Below, in pieces: positions 9,803-20,811 of a DNA stretch of 64,000 bases. The position numbers and the translations under genes were made by a program. The number at the start of each line of letters is the position of its first letter. Position 1 is the stretch's first letter. Source of the stretch: Plumapathes pennacea (taxonomy: Eukaryota; Cnidaria; Anthozoa; Antipatharia; Myriopathidae); NCBI GenBank assembly GCA_964036295.1, contig OZ038462.1, positions 22,594,863 to 22,658,862 of the forward strand. The letters are read 5' to 3'. A model generated the notes under the pieces. That model did no database searches. It was not told where the DNA came from and saw only the letters and a program-made list of their open reading frames with translations.

Positions 9803-10490
9803 GAATAAAATGGAAAGTAGGGGACAAGAGCGGAAGTCCCAAGAGAGACTTCCAATTTCTCACCATAAAAATATCACACAGTATAGAGAACTTGGCTTTG
9901 ACACCTTGCTCTTTTGACACCTTGATTAAACTAAAAATTATTATTACAACACTCCTACACTTGCTTCTTAAAGGTTGAGCGACCCTGCATCTTGAGAATG
10001 CGTGACATATCTTTTTATGCACAATCGATTATGACAGTTTGACCTTGACTCATTTCTAATCAGAGGCCACGATTAATCCAGCTTTCGCTTCACTACTTAT
10101 GTGTATTCTTTTATTTACTCAATACGTTTCTTCTATCAGTTTCGTCGGGACTAAATATTCATCGGCGACAGCGGTATCCATCAAATATTTGTTTACGGCT
10201 ATTCTCAAAGCTTCGGCGGTGAACGCGAGCCAAAATCGTTACCCAAAATCCAGTTTATCCGTGTATATTCCACAGAGCCAAATGGTGTTGAGTTTGGATG
10301 GGATGCAGTTAACTTTTACACACAAGTAACGAGCAATTCACTGGCCACATCTCGAGTTGTTTAGCGAAGTCAATTACGTCATCGCCCAACACGTGATAAT
10401 ATGAACACCGTGTGCTGATTCTCGACCCACAAGAAAAATGAAAATTTGCGTTTTTAAGCTTGCTTGGGCCCCAGGCCCCCGCGAGCAATA
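9803..10490 (+). repeat. R1, right part of the copy split by the DIRS-like element
   Basis: R1 sequence resumes at ATAAAATGGAAAG and runs to CCCCAGGCCCCCGCGAGC. A middle segment present in copies a and 37272-38765 is missing: the junction near 10140 joins TTCTTCTATCAG directly to TTTCGTCGGGACTAAATATT. So this copy also carries an internal deletion. Confidence 0.7.
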
Positions 10491-11040
10491 AAATGGAAAG
10501 CAAGGACAAGAGCGGAACGTCCGGGAGACTTCCAGTTTCTCACCAGAAATATATCACACAGTATAGAGAACTTGGCTTTTGACACCTTGCTTAAATGAAA
10601 CCTGATTAAACTATAAATTTATCATTACAACACTCATACACTTGGTTCTTAAAGGTTGAGCACTCTGCATTTTGAGCTTAGAAGCGAAACGGTTACCCAC
10701 CGAGTAAATCTGAGTAATGCGTGACTTGTCTTTTTATGAATCAATTTTGACAGTTTGACTTCGAACACTTAATTCTAATCAGAGGCCACGATTATTCCAG
10801 CCTTTGCTTCAATACTCTAGTCTGTCTTGTTTTTTAACTGAATGCGTTTCACTTCTATCAGGCTTTCGAGTATTTGTGCTTTGTAACAAATATAAAATTG
10901 AAAGTGAGGAATGTAACACGAGACTTGTTTACAATATTATTGCGCTTTTGTTCACAGCGTGTTCAGTCCATTTGTGACTGCAAATTCAATGCTCGGGACT
11001 ATTTCGATGTATTTTTGCTTGTGACGACAAAAGCTTTAAA
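10485..11040 (+). repeat. R1, tandem partial copy
   Basis: Immediately after the previous copy, AATAAAATGGAAAGC starts R1 again in the same orientation. It is followed to the segment TGACTGCAAATTCAATGCTCGGGACTATTTCGATG at about 11010. Beyond that it diverges into the sequence of the next two ORFs. Confidence 0.6.
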
Positions 11041-11404
11041 ATGGAGCGATTTTTTTCCGGGAAGACAGCAAGTTGCTTGCCTTAGTTGGCTCTGTGGATT
11101 ATTTTATGGACCGCTCATCTTACTTACAAACGCATACGCCGGCTGCGGTAGACCCACACTAAATTTCATTGAGCGGTTTTGGCTTGGGTTGGTCCGTTCA
11201 GCCTCAAAAGCCATATTGAAAGCCATGAAAGCAAATGCAATGAACTTATCAATGAACTGCATAACTATGCACAACTGTACAGAAATGTACGAAGGATCTG
11301 ATATCCAGAACCTTCAGAACTTGAAGGAACAAGCTGATCGAATGCACTCGAGATACAAAGACGAGAACCTGTGTAAAGACGGCGAAGCAACTTTGATTGT
11401 TTAG
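10874..11404 (+). CDS. Unknown 176-codon ORF, N-terminus derived from R1
   Basis: The first 50 or so residues come from R1 sequence seen elsewhere in non-coding copies. The remaining residues (about 85-176) look more like real protein: an amphipathic stretch, then a charged C-terminus with several Cys. It ends 11 bases before the next ORF and shares its polyadenylation signal. No family recognised. It may be an exon of the same transcript, or chance. Confidence 0.25.
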   Translation: MCFVTNIKLKVRNVTRDLFTILLRFCSQRVQSICDCKFNARDYFDVFLLVTTKALKWSDFFPGRQQVACLSWLCGLFYGPLILLTNAYAGCGRPTLNFIERFWLGLVRSASKAILKAMKANAMNLSMNCITMHNCTEMYEGSDIQNLQNLKEQADRMHSRYKDENLCKDGEATLIV

Positions 11405-11415
11405 TTTAGTTTAGT

Positions 11416-11958
11416 ATGAAGGTGAACTTGAAGGTACTTTGCATTCTTTTACTTTGTATTTTTCTTGCTGATACAAGTAAAGCGTCAGAAAATCTGACTT
11501 TTGTTTGGGATCAAACTTTCACTCTGCTGTGCATTTATGTTGTTGTTGCGACATTTTGGCTCGGTGCCATGAAGGTTAAACAATCAGTGGAACAGATGGC
11601 GTTATTATTTGAAAATTGGGAAATGGCTGAGGAAAAAGTGACCGTTGGTAGATCTCGCTTCGCTCAGTTTTATTGTATTCCCACAAATGTTTATGTGAAA
11701 GAAAACCGAAGTCCTCCAAGACGAAGTCGTGAGCCGAGCCACGTACCCTTGAATAACCTTTCACGCATTTTGAACAAGAGTAGAAAAAGCAGGCGACTAA
11801 TACGAGAATACATTTCAAAAAATGTCCCAAAGTCGTCAAAAGTTCATGATTATACCCGAGCTTACGTACTTCACAATGCTAATGCGTTCCGTGAACGTGC
11901 ATGTAAACAACATGGAAACAATAAAAAGCCACAGATGGAAATGGCAAGAGAAAATTAG
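11416..11958 (+). CDS. Unknown secreted or membrane protein
   Basis: The 180-codon ORF opens with a good signal peptide (residues 1-23: lysine, then a leucine/cysteine-rich core). A second hydrophobic stretch at residues 33-52 could be a membrane span. The rest is basic, with arginine/serine and lysine-rich segments near residues 95-130. AATAAA follows the stop by a few bases (11963-11968). A diverged relative lies at 12380-12855. I do not recognise the family. The signal peptide and polyadenylation signal support a real gene, while the R1 surroundings argue for a repeat-borne ORF. Confidence 0.35.
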   Translation: MKVNLKVLCILLLCIFLADTSKASENLTFVWDQTFTLLCIYVVVATFWLGAMKVKQSVEQMALLFENWEMAEEKVTVGRSRFAQFYCIPTNVYVKENRSPPRRSREPSHVPLNNLSRILNKSRKSRRLIREYISKNVPKSSKVHDYTRAYVLHNANAFRERACKQHGNNKKPQMEMAREN

Positions 11959-12379
11959 GATCAATAAACCATCGCTGCGAGAAAGCTAGAAGCTCAAAAA
12001 GAAGATTGCCAAAAGTAACCGAGGTGCTAAGATACGTTTGTATTTTAAAATGTGTTAAAAAACAGGCATTGCAAGATCAGACGTATTCAGAGATCAAAAT
12101 CACAGAACCAAGTACAATGCGTTTTCTCTGTCAAGGGATATAGAAAAAAATTCCGGTCCTTCAGTTGTTGATCCAAACAAAACGATCATCGGTTGGCTTT
12201 CTGGATGCACGGAAGCCATACTTTAAGAGCGATTTTTGCTTGCATTGTTTTAAGCGTCGGAAGACTTGAAAATAGCCGTACACAAATGCTTGATGTGTTA
12301 CCAGCGGGACCCCCGTAAAGTACGAAGGGTTGTGTTTTGCAAATGCTCGATTATAGATACCGCTTCAACCAATGTATCT

Positions 12380-12855
12380 GTGTTCTGAGCAATATTTGTG
12401 TGAAAGAACATCGAATAAGTAGTAGAAGACGTGTCGAAATTTGGTAGAACTTGAACTTTTCCCTGCGGGCAGAGCGTCTCCCTTTGTCGGAAACTCTGCG
12501 GATTTGTGTAACGCGCGGCGTATTCGAACAGTCGGCGTTTAACTTCGCCTTGCGTGCAGTAAAGGTTCTTTGTTTATTGTCTGAGGATACTGAATTACTA
12601 ATAGGTTTGAGGCAAATATCACGCGAGATTAAGATACAAGATCTGTCAATGAAATGTCACGAGCATAATATCATAGAACGGGGAATCTCGAATCATCAGC
12701 TACTTAGCTTTCACTCACGCCGCTTTAACAAAAGCAGGAAAGATCGGCAGGCGATTACATCGAGAATATTTGTCACTGAATACCTCGAAGTCTTCAAAAA
12801 CTCAAGGTTGATATCCGACTATCCGAGCCGTAATGTTCGCTCCACAAGCCCGTGA
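12380..12855 (+). pseudogene. Diverged relative of the 11416-11958 ORF
   Basis: The DNA at 12380-12440 resembles 11670-11720 (TTTGTGTGAAAGAA, AGACG). The DNA at 12703-12790 resembles 11755-11845, with shared protein-level NKSRK and arginine-rich spacing. The signal peptide is missing. A 134-codon frame (12451-12855) stays open but starts differently. It reads as a decayed duplicate. Confidence 0.4.
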
Positions 12856-12859
12856 TGGA

Positions 12860-13900
12860 CGCCTTTGTTGTCACGGTATTCAAACGTCTGCAGCTTCCGA
12901 TAGAGATTAATTTCGTATCGACCCAGAATTTTGCGTTAAAGCTTAATAGCAGTCTTGAACATATTAGTGATCAGACTTGTACATGTAGGATGCGTAACGT
13001 CTGAGATGGATTTTTCATACGAAGTAATTTCATCATGGGAAGTGTCATGTTTTAATGTGCTACAGAGATAAATCTAAAAGCTTTCAATTACAGCTACTTG
13101 AACATGATGCACACGCTGGGAAGATGAGATAAGGCTATTACGCTGTCTTACAGCTACTTTAAAGATGTCGGGTATTCCCCAGTCAATCCCAAATCACAAA
13201 ATGACAACACAGTTCCTCCACAAAACATGTCAGCTTGAAAATTCACTCAATAAGGTTGCCAGGTTGTATAGCAAGCGTCACACAAGTACTGTCACGTGCA
13301 TCGGAAAGCAAGTTCAAAATGCTCCCGGCAAAAACAATCACTCAAGGCAAAAGCAAATCACTCATTGAAAATATTATTCCGTATGAAACATCATACTCGG
13401 CATGAGTCGGGAGCTATGAAAACTGGGTTGTTGCAAACGAAGAATATTCCTACGGGGCCTTCGATAATTGTTTTCTCTCAATTATTATAATACACTTTTT
13501 CGTGAATATCTGTTTGACCGAAATTAGAAGAAAAGAGGGCAAGAAAAATAAAGGGAGCTCTTGGATCCGTCATGTGCAAAAACTGACTCGGCTATAATAT
13601 CTTTTGCATATAAACGCACGACAAAAGTTCCTCTCCCGGGACCCCGCGTGTCTCTATTCATTGTACTAATGACGTCACAAGCGCACTGGCCACGGGCCTG
13701 TCTTGTTTATTTTTAGTATACACACAGGGCAGCCCAGGCTCCGAGGGTCTGTCTGTCTGTCACACAGTGATATGTGATACCTTTGTTATTACGAAAGAAC
13801 ATGACCTTTGGCAATTATAAAGAAATGTAAGAGGATTTTGGTTGAGCTATGAAGCTCAACAATACGAGTTTCTGACCTTGTCTATAGTAGGTGATTAGAG
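12860..13900. other. No recognisable gene
   Basis: Two short overlapping open frames (13165-13368 and 13296-13490) have no domain and weak composition. No repeat copy elsewhere in the window was noticed. Confidence 0.4.
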
Positions 13901-14993
13901 GGTTATGTTAAAACCTGGAACCGGGAACCTGGGAACCGGGAACCGGGAATCGCGAACGGGAAACTGGGAACCGGAATCTGGAAAGGGGAACGCAAAAATT
14001 GGGAATTTAATCAGAACAAAACCAAATTACTGGATTTTTGAAGATTTTTTCTCGGTTTTCGCCTGATAAAGAAACCTATAGACCCTCGACCAAAAGGTAA
14101 ACTCTCCATTACATGCTAAATGGTTTGTTGATAAGATTTCGAGTTAAAAGCTTTGACTGTCAATTCAAAGAAAGAATTACATAAATTGAAAGAATTACAT
14201 AAGACTCCTCATTTTCCATAAAGGTTACGTATGTTGTGTAATGTGGAAAATCTGAGAACCGCGTAGCGATTTTTCTTTCCAAAAGTGTAATGTAGTTAAT
14301 CCGTCTTTCTGTAGCCTATTGACTTCAAAGTTGGGCTCCGATAAAAAAAAGTTGCATCTAAAGGTCCATAAAGCACGCTTGTTTAGCAAATAATAAAATT
14401 ATAGGCTGCTTTGTTTCTCGCGCACGGAGTTTGAATCATACATAAAAAGCTGATCTCTTCATCTTGAAGATGTCGTCCCCCTTTCGTGATCCACTTCATT
14501 GTCTCTAAGGATTACAAATATCTTCAGTGAGTAAAAGTATACTGTGGACGACTCAAAAGGATGAATATTTCTTAGCTTACCCTTCAGTTTGCTCCGACAT
14601 CGTGCACCATGCGATGATGAAACGAAAGACAGGCGTAATGAGCGGTCACTGGCTTCTAATGCACCCATTAATCACGTGATTTGGCCGTCAGTAGGCGAAA
14701 ATCTAACCTGATTGGCCAGCTGGCAACAATGACGCTGGCCAACAGATATTCTCTTTTCGTGTGGGGGCGGGTTTTTAAACCATTTTACCCATTAACATCT
14801 GTAACTAGCGGATAAATCAGACAAATTATAGGTTTCTTTATCAGGCGAAAACCGAGAAAAAATCTTCAAAAATCCAGTAATTTGGTTTTGTTCTGATTAA
14901 ATTCCCAATTTTTGCGTTCCCCTTTCCAGATTCCGGTTCCCAGTTTCCCGTTCGCGATTCCCGGTTCCCAGGTTCCAGGTTTTAAACATAGCC
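13901..14993. mobile_element. TIR element with 9-bp target duplication (Mutator-like)
   Basis: The 1093-bp element has inverted arms of about 180-200 bases (13901-14100 and 14815-14993). They start GGTTATGTTAAAACCTGG on the left and GGCTATGTTTAAAACCTGG on the right (reverse complement). It is flanked by an exact direct repeat TGATTAGAG at 13892-13900 and 14994-15002. Long TIRs plus a 9-bp duplication fit the Mutator/MULE superfamily. The arms contain GGGAACCGGGAACC subrepeats. No transposase is encoded, so it is non-autonomous. Confidence 0.8.
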
Positions 14994-15003
14994 TGATTAG
15001 AGT

Positions 15004-15520
15004 AGAATGGGACATAAACATTGTCATATTCATTGTCATATTAATGTACTGTTTTCCAGCGTTCTATTTTGTTAGTTTACAGACCTTGAATTGTTATCCA
15101 AAAGATCGTTCAACATTATTTGGTAACACTGCAGTGCAACATTCACATGACATTGGCAACAACTTTCGTCTTTTCGTTGCCATGATTAAAATCATGGCCA
15201 TGTCAGTGGAGTTTAACAATGACTATAAAACAAATGAGCAATCCAAGTGGAATGCAACATAAACATTTGTTATTATATTGATAGCATGTTAGTAACTTGA
15301 TGTACTCTTCTCCAACGTTCTCTTTTGTTAGTTTACAGACTGCAAATTGCTATCCAAAGAACCATTTTAGTATTGTTAGTGCAACTTTACATGACTTTGA
15401 TGACTTTCGTGTTTTCGTTGCAGTCGAAAATCGTTGTAGTTAACATTGTACAAGTTATTAAACAAACCTGTTGCATTCAGTTCTTGAGTATTTGCATGTG
15501 GCAATGATTTGGCCTTGCAG
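15004..15520. repeat. Diverged tandem duplication, about 280-base spacing
   Basis: The segment around 15045-15190 (CCAGCGTTCTATTTTGTTAG, then GACATTGGCAACAACTTTCG) recurs in diverged form at 15310-15430 (CCAACGTTCTCTTTTGTTAG, then GACTTTCGTGTTTTCGTTGC). Short open frames over it are not conserved. Confidence 0.5.
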
Positions 15521-15554
15521 GTGGTACATGGTACTGGCTGTTCTGCCATCTTGT

Positions 15555-15640
15555 ATGTGCACTATATATATTTTATAAAGTATAGCTTTTTTTTATAAAA
15601 TATATATATAAAGTATAGCTTTATATATATATACCTGTAC
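15555..15640. repeat. AT-rich TATATA / TATAAAGTATAGC repeat
   Basis: Two copies of TATAAAGTATAGCTTT lie in a TATATA background. This is simple-sequence DNA. Confidence 0.7.
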
Positions 15641-15779
15641 TTCTTCAAACGCGGTACTTCCAAAATACCAAATACAACTTCATATACGAACGATGCCTTT
15701 ATAACAACTCCACAATTCAGTAGCACGAACGCACTGTAATCCTTGATTATATCTAGTTTACAATATTTTGCGGTTTCAA

Positions 15780-16230
15780 CAGCGTGTTCAGTCCATTTGT
15801 GACTGCAAACTAAATGCACAGGACTATTTCGGTGTATTGTTCATTTCTAGTACACATTGACCATTGCGAAACAAAAGCTACATGATCAAATGAAAGAAAC
15901 ATTTCAGCAGGTAATATATGATAAGCAGAAGCATTTTGTTAGGCAACAAAAGTCACGTACAATGTAAAGCATAAATCGCTATTGTTTTACGGCTGAAGCT
16001 CATCGTAGCTTTGGTTTCCGTTTTCGGCCTGTTATCTTCCCAGAAGTATTTCGTGTCGCCACAGAAAGTTTCGTCGGGACTAAATAACTAGCGGCGACAG
16101 AGTTATTTGCAATCGCGTAGCGGTATCCATCAAATATCGAATCCAGGAAATTTCCGCGGTGAACAAGAACGCAAGCCAAATCCAGTTTATCCGTACATGT
16201 TCCACAGAACCAAACGGTGTTGAGTTTCGA
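15780..16230 (+). repeat. R1 internal fragment
   Basis: The sequence from GCGTGTTCAGTCCATTTGTGAC through CAGAAAGTTTCGTCGGGAC to CCGTACATGTTCCACAGAACC matches the R1 copies at 37730-38190 and, inverted, 3040-3450. Both R1 ends are missing. Confidence 0.65.
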
Positions 16231-16239
16231 GCATAATTG

Positions 16240-17850
16240 CCTCGCTGTGTCAACCTCGATATGCGTTACAGCTGTAGAAACACCCTCGTTACAAAAGAGC
16301 GGTACAATGGCTGCATTTCATGATCACGGCATATTAACCATGCAGTTTCATCATCTTCGTTCGACCGAACATTCTCGCTCAATTGCGGTATGCTTCGTAA
16401 TCACAGTACAGTGAGTGCCCTACTACTGTAGGAACACTCTGGCTCAATGAACAAACGACAAGCTTCAAATGTTTGACCACCATGATAAATAAATCAGGAC
16501 AAGTTAACACGTTCATCACGCCCAATTTTGGAATGCCCAAATTTGGATAAAACACAAAAGAATACATCTTTGTATGGATTTCCATTGTGGACGCAGAGTG
16601 AATGGGGGGCAACTCAATCCCATAAAGGTCGCCTCTCCACTTCGTGGAGTGGGCGACCTTAAAAATGAGTCGATATTTACAAAAACGCGTTAGTGAAATT
16701 TTTTACGGTGTGTGAGTCGACCACGGTGCGAGTCGAGAGTACGCTAACCAGTTTTAACGCTGTCTCATCCGCATGCGACTGTGCAAAAAAAATGGGGCTG
16801 GCTGCTAAACGTGGGTAATTTCTTCTTTTCATTGGCAAGACTTATAGAGACTTCGGAGAGACAGTTAGTTCAGCATCCTATGACACTTCAGAATTCTTAA
16901 TTTGTTGCCTTGATGAATACGAGAGGACGCTGTCGACATTGTTATCAAGGTTTGTGGAGACGAAGTCTCCAAAGCTGCTAGAAATACGATAATCGCAGAT
17001 ACCCCCTCGCTCTGCCATTGGTTGGACTTTTACTTTGGTACTGCTCAACAGTTAAGAGCAACCCTTGTTTTACCGAAATGTTGACGCAATCTTTTCTTCG
17101 AAGTCAAGTGCTACATGCAAAGGAAGGAGAAAAAGAATGGTGTGTGTCATACTTTTGCGTTGAAAAGAGTCGATTGCTTGACGCCGTACGTATTTCTCAC
17201 GTTCGGCACGTCAAATTAATTCATACAGTCTGCCAAGCACGTTCTCAAAATTTAATACGGGTTGCTGTAAATATCGACTATAGGTATGCAAGATAGAAAA
17301 ATCCGATGTTCTTAAACTTTCCATATTAAAGGCCTTCAGCAACTATTACCAAAAATATAGATCCGAGGTTGTTGGACCTTTTAATTTTTTTGGTGAATGT
17401 TTTCGTGTTCGCGCGCGGAATTATGCAAATCCAACGCAAAAATACCGAGTTTTTCGGAAGCTCCCTCGCAATGGTAAAGACCGTTCTACAGAAAATTAAG
17501 TCCTACAATGTAAGCTAATTCTCTCTTCTATTAACTGGTGCTGTCAGATTGCAGTATCATTAAAGCCTAAATTTTTGGCAGATTTTTAAAATTTATAACC
17601 GTGACAGGGGTGTGTGACTTTGAAATAGTCAAGTTCAACGCCAAAAATCGCACTGTGGTACATGAGTTGCATCGCTTTGACAACGGAGACTACCCCAAGG
17701 AAGGGCCATCCCTTGAACTGCATATAGCAAAAAAAATTGAGGTAAATTAAATGCTGGATTTCTGGAATGGTTTCATGCAAGGTTACTTGACCAAAACAAC
17801 ACACCTTTTGATCTTTAATTTTATTGGAAATTAGCGGTCGGACCCCAGCT
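16240..17850. other. No recognisable gene
   Basis: Open frames of 60-92 codons lie on both strands without family features. A short hairpin (CTCCACTTCGTGGAG, 16635-16649) is the only structure noticed. Confidence 0.4.
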
Positions 17851-17854
17851 AACA

Positions 17855-18290
17855 CAAACGTTTATACAACGTCGTACCAAGGTTGTGGATTGGTTACGTC
17901 ATTTTTAACGTTTCAAGAACGTTGTAGTCACGTCAGATCACAACGTTGCTTAGCCACCTTCGGACAACGTTAGGTATTGACGTTTAATAAACGTTGTAGA
18001 CACGTTAAGGTTGTAAAGTTTTTAAGTTACCTCCAGAAAACGTTATGAACTGACGTCCTTTTAACGTTAGGCTACAACGTTATAGCTTACCTACAGAAAA
18101 CGTTGTGCCGACGTTATTTTTACGAAAGATAACAACGTTTTAAAGTTACCTCCAAAAAACGTTGTGTGCTGACGTTCTTTTAACGTCAGGCTGCAACGTT
18201 ATGTACTACCTAATAAAAAACGTTGTGCAGACGTTCCTTTTACGAAAGATAAGTGTTTTAAAAATGCCTCCAGTAAACGTTGCTTGTGTG
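17855..18290. repeat. AACGTTGT-rich tandem repeat
   Basis: Units of about 60 bases contain AACGTTGTGCCGACGTT or its variants, alternating with TTTTTACGAAAGATAAC and AGTTACCTCCAAAAAACGTTG. There are five to seven diverged units. The central motif AACGTT is self-complementary. Confidence 0.7.
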
Positions 18291-18774
18291 AGAGCAAACT
18301 TGCTGGTTCCTTTTAGGAGTATTGAATTGTTGCGTTTTCCTGTATCTCCAAGCAACGTCATATAATAACAATTAACCGGGTCAGACTAGAATGAGTTGTT
18401 TTAATAATTTTATGTTCCAATGTGAATACACACTTAATGATGTCGATCGAATTTGGCAGAACATCATCTCGTTACTTAAATGTGCTGTGCTCAACGTCTA
18501 AAAAACTATCAAGTAACTGACGTCTACTAGCAATAACCACGGGCCTTGGGAGATTAAGAACGGCGTTTCCAAGTTGCGAGAAGACACCAAATGTTGATAT
18601 ATCACATTTGGTTGCCTGGAGAGAGAAAAAGGAAAAACAAGTTGACTCCGGCTAACTCACATTTGATTGACATTATATAGTGGAGTGCATGCAATATCAA
18701 TTCAGCCATCGGTCAGGAAACCAGAAACAGTCGTTTTATCGGCGTATATTATAATCCGTCAATTTCAACAGCAA

Positions 18775-19605
18775 TGCACAGCATCACAAGGCATCATACA
18801 GCATCACCCAGCAACACAAAGCATCACACGGCAACAGTAACACAGCATCACAAGGCATCACACAGCATCACAAGGTATCACAGCAACACAGAGCATCACA
18901 CAGCAACATAAGGTATTACACAGCAACACGAGGCATCACATAGCATCACAAGGTATCACACAGCATCACAAGGCATCACACAGCATCACAAGGTATCACA
19001 CAGCATCACCCAGCAACACAAAGCATCATACGGCAATCACACAGCATCACAAGGCATCACACAGCAACACAAAGCATCACACAGCATCACAAGGTATTAC
19101 ACAGCATCACAAGGCATCACACAGCATCACAAGGTATCACAAAGCAACACACAGCAAAACAAAGCATCACACAGCATCACAAGGTATTACACAGCATCAC
19201 ACAGCAACACAAAGCATCACACAGCATCACAAGGCATACACAGCATCACAAGGCATCACAAGGTATTACAAAGCATCACAAGGCATTACACACAGCAGCA
19301 TACAGTATCACAAGGCATCACACAGCAAAACAAAGCATCACACAGCATCACAAGGCATTACAAAGCATCACAAGGCATTATACACAGCAGCATACAGTAT
19401 CACAAGGCATCACACAGCATCACAAGGCATCACAAGGTATTACAAAGCATCACAAGGCATCACAAGGCATTATACACAGCAGCATACAGTATCACAAGGC
19501 ATCACACAGCATCACAAGGTATTACACAGTATCACAAGGCATCATACAGCATCACAAGGTATTACACAGCAACATAAGGCATCAATCACATAGCATTACA
19601 AGGCA
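18775..19605. repeat. CAGCATCACAAGG minisatellite
   Basis: About 830 bases of a 10-base-type unit (GCATCACACA, GCATCACAAG, GTATCACACA, GTATTACACA) sit in higher-order blocks, such as CACAGCAGCATACAGTATCACAAGG repeated near 19300, 19390 and 19470. There is no ORF. The lack of unique spacers rules out a CRISPR array. Confidence 0.9.
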
Positions 19606-19689
19606 TTTTGAAATATATTTTTCGTTTCTGCAAATGCACTGGTCGGTGGAAGTGCGGACTGATTTAGACGATCTCTCCTTTTGGCAACC

Positions 19690-19825
19690 ATCTTGGATTT
19701 TACAATCAATCATTCCCCGCCCCCATCCCCGGGGCAACACGTTGCTGTACAAATTCCCCGCCCCCAGGACACAGGGCCTGACAAATCCCCGGGGTATGCC
19801 CCCCGGGGGGGGGGGGTGGTAACAA
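19690..19825. repeat. G/C-rich CCCCGCCCCC / CCCCGGGG block
   Basis: Two runs of CCCCGCCCCCA and three CCCCGGGG motifs end in a run of G at 19803-19816. It resembles the CCCGGGG end of the 2573-4130 element and may be a fragment of a related one. Confidence 0.4.
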
Positions 19826-19829
19826 CTGG

Positions 19830-20745
19830 ATTTGATCGATGCATAACTTGAACTCGATATACTGACGACTATTAATCATTGACAAGGCGCTTGAATTAGA
19901 CTTGATGCTGCAGAAACTAGTGAGGCAAGAGCTTAAAATTTTGCTTTAATTTTGGGAAAGATTTTGGCGTTCTTTGAGGTTTACAAACAAAACAATTTGA
20001 GCGACAATTTGACGACCGTAGCTCATTAAATATGCGCGTGGTGCTCATGTCTGCACGTACCGATTCTTTTATTATCCAATCAGTGCAACGTCCAGAATCT
20101 GGACGTTCAACACGGTGATACTTGTTCCTTCTTATAGCAAATAAAAAGGTTTAAATAGATGTCTGATCTTTTTAACTAATGGCTAATAAAATGCGCCAGT
20201 CGCAAGTTTAGAAGACTGAGATAACAAAATGGAGGGTTTTCGAACTATTGTACTCAATTGACTAAAACCTTGTGTAGTGCAAAACTAATTTCATATAAAA
20301 TACGTCTCAGTTTAACTAAATAATTTTAACCATTCGCAGTGATATTATGGTCTTATTAGCCGAGTGGGAGTTCTGCATGGAGGAATATTTTGCCCGTCTA
20401 CATACCGAGGCGATTCCTATTCAAGGTCTGTATGAAATATACATCAAGGTGGTTCTTAATGGTTAAAATTATCTCGTCTTTGACAGGCCTTCAATGATAG
20501 TTTGGAAATGCTAACAAAGAAACGTTTGCTGTCTAGTCTTATATCATTATTATCGGGTATATTTTCACTTATAAAGTTAGAATTAGTTGCCTTGGCAACA
20601 CATAAAGCGATTAAACCTATCCTATTTTCGAGACATGAATGCTAATAATATTAAGGTAATCAGGGCACCTCAAAGATAGCTCGGATCAGTGAAATCGTTT
20701 TTTTTAAAGCTAAACTAGTGAGCAGCACTCGAGGCGAACTTGAGT
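19830..20745. other. No recognisable gene
   Basis: AT-rich unique-looking sequence. No long open frame, known repeat or RNA gene was seen. Confidence 0.4.
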
Positions 20746-20746
20746 T

Positions 20747-20811
20747 GTAAAACTTCTTTATTCTCCTAAGCGTTTCGTCTGTCTATCGCAGACTTCATCG
20801 GGGAGTTTTAC
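20747..20811 (-). ncRNA. Degenerate hammerhead-ribozyme-like fold
   Basis: Read on the minus strand: GTAAAACT (20811-20804) pairs perfectly with AGTTTTAC (20754-20747), and CTCC pairs with GGAG, forming stem I. Then comes CCGATGA (core CTGATGA with one change), then GTCTG/CAGAC closing stem II (20793-20777), then GAAAC (20776-20772). The order fits a type I hammerhead. Such motifs are known from Penelope-like retroelements in animals. The core U-to-C change may reduce or abolish cleavage. No Penelope ORF is present nearby. Confidence 0.5.

Larger units (their letters stand above)
5404..9803 (+). mobile_element. DIRS-like tyrosine-recombinase retrotransposon
   Basis: Three plus-strand ORFs in order are a Gag-like protein with a zinc knuckle, RT-RNase H with a C-terminal region resembling phage-type Dam methyltransferases, and a tyrosine recombinase. 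This order is diagnostic of the DIRS order (DIRS/Ngaro/PAT groups). It has no LTRs, integrase or protease. The ends are placed where R1 sequence stops (5403) and resumes (about 9803). I could not see the inverted or split direct repeats expected at DIRS/PAT ends. No target duplication is expected for recombinase-mediated insertion, although ATAAA occurs on both sides. Frameshifts near 8160-8220 suggest a damaged copy or a sequence error. Confidence 0.85.

Noticed and set aside
5283-10490. LTRs around the retrotransposon
   Set aside because: The repeated sequence on both sides is the split host repeat R1, which also occurs elsewhere without the element.
18775-19605. CRISPR-like regular repeats
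   Set aside because: Units are about 10 bases, contiguous, with no unique spacers, in a eukaryotic setting. It is a minisatellite.
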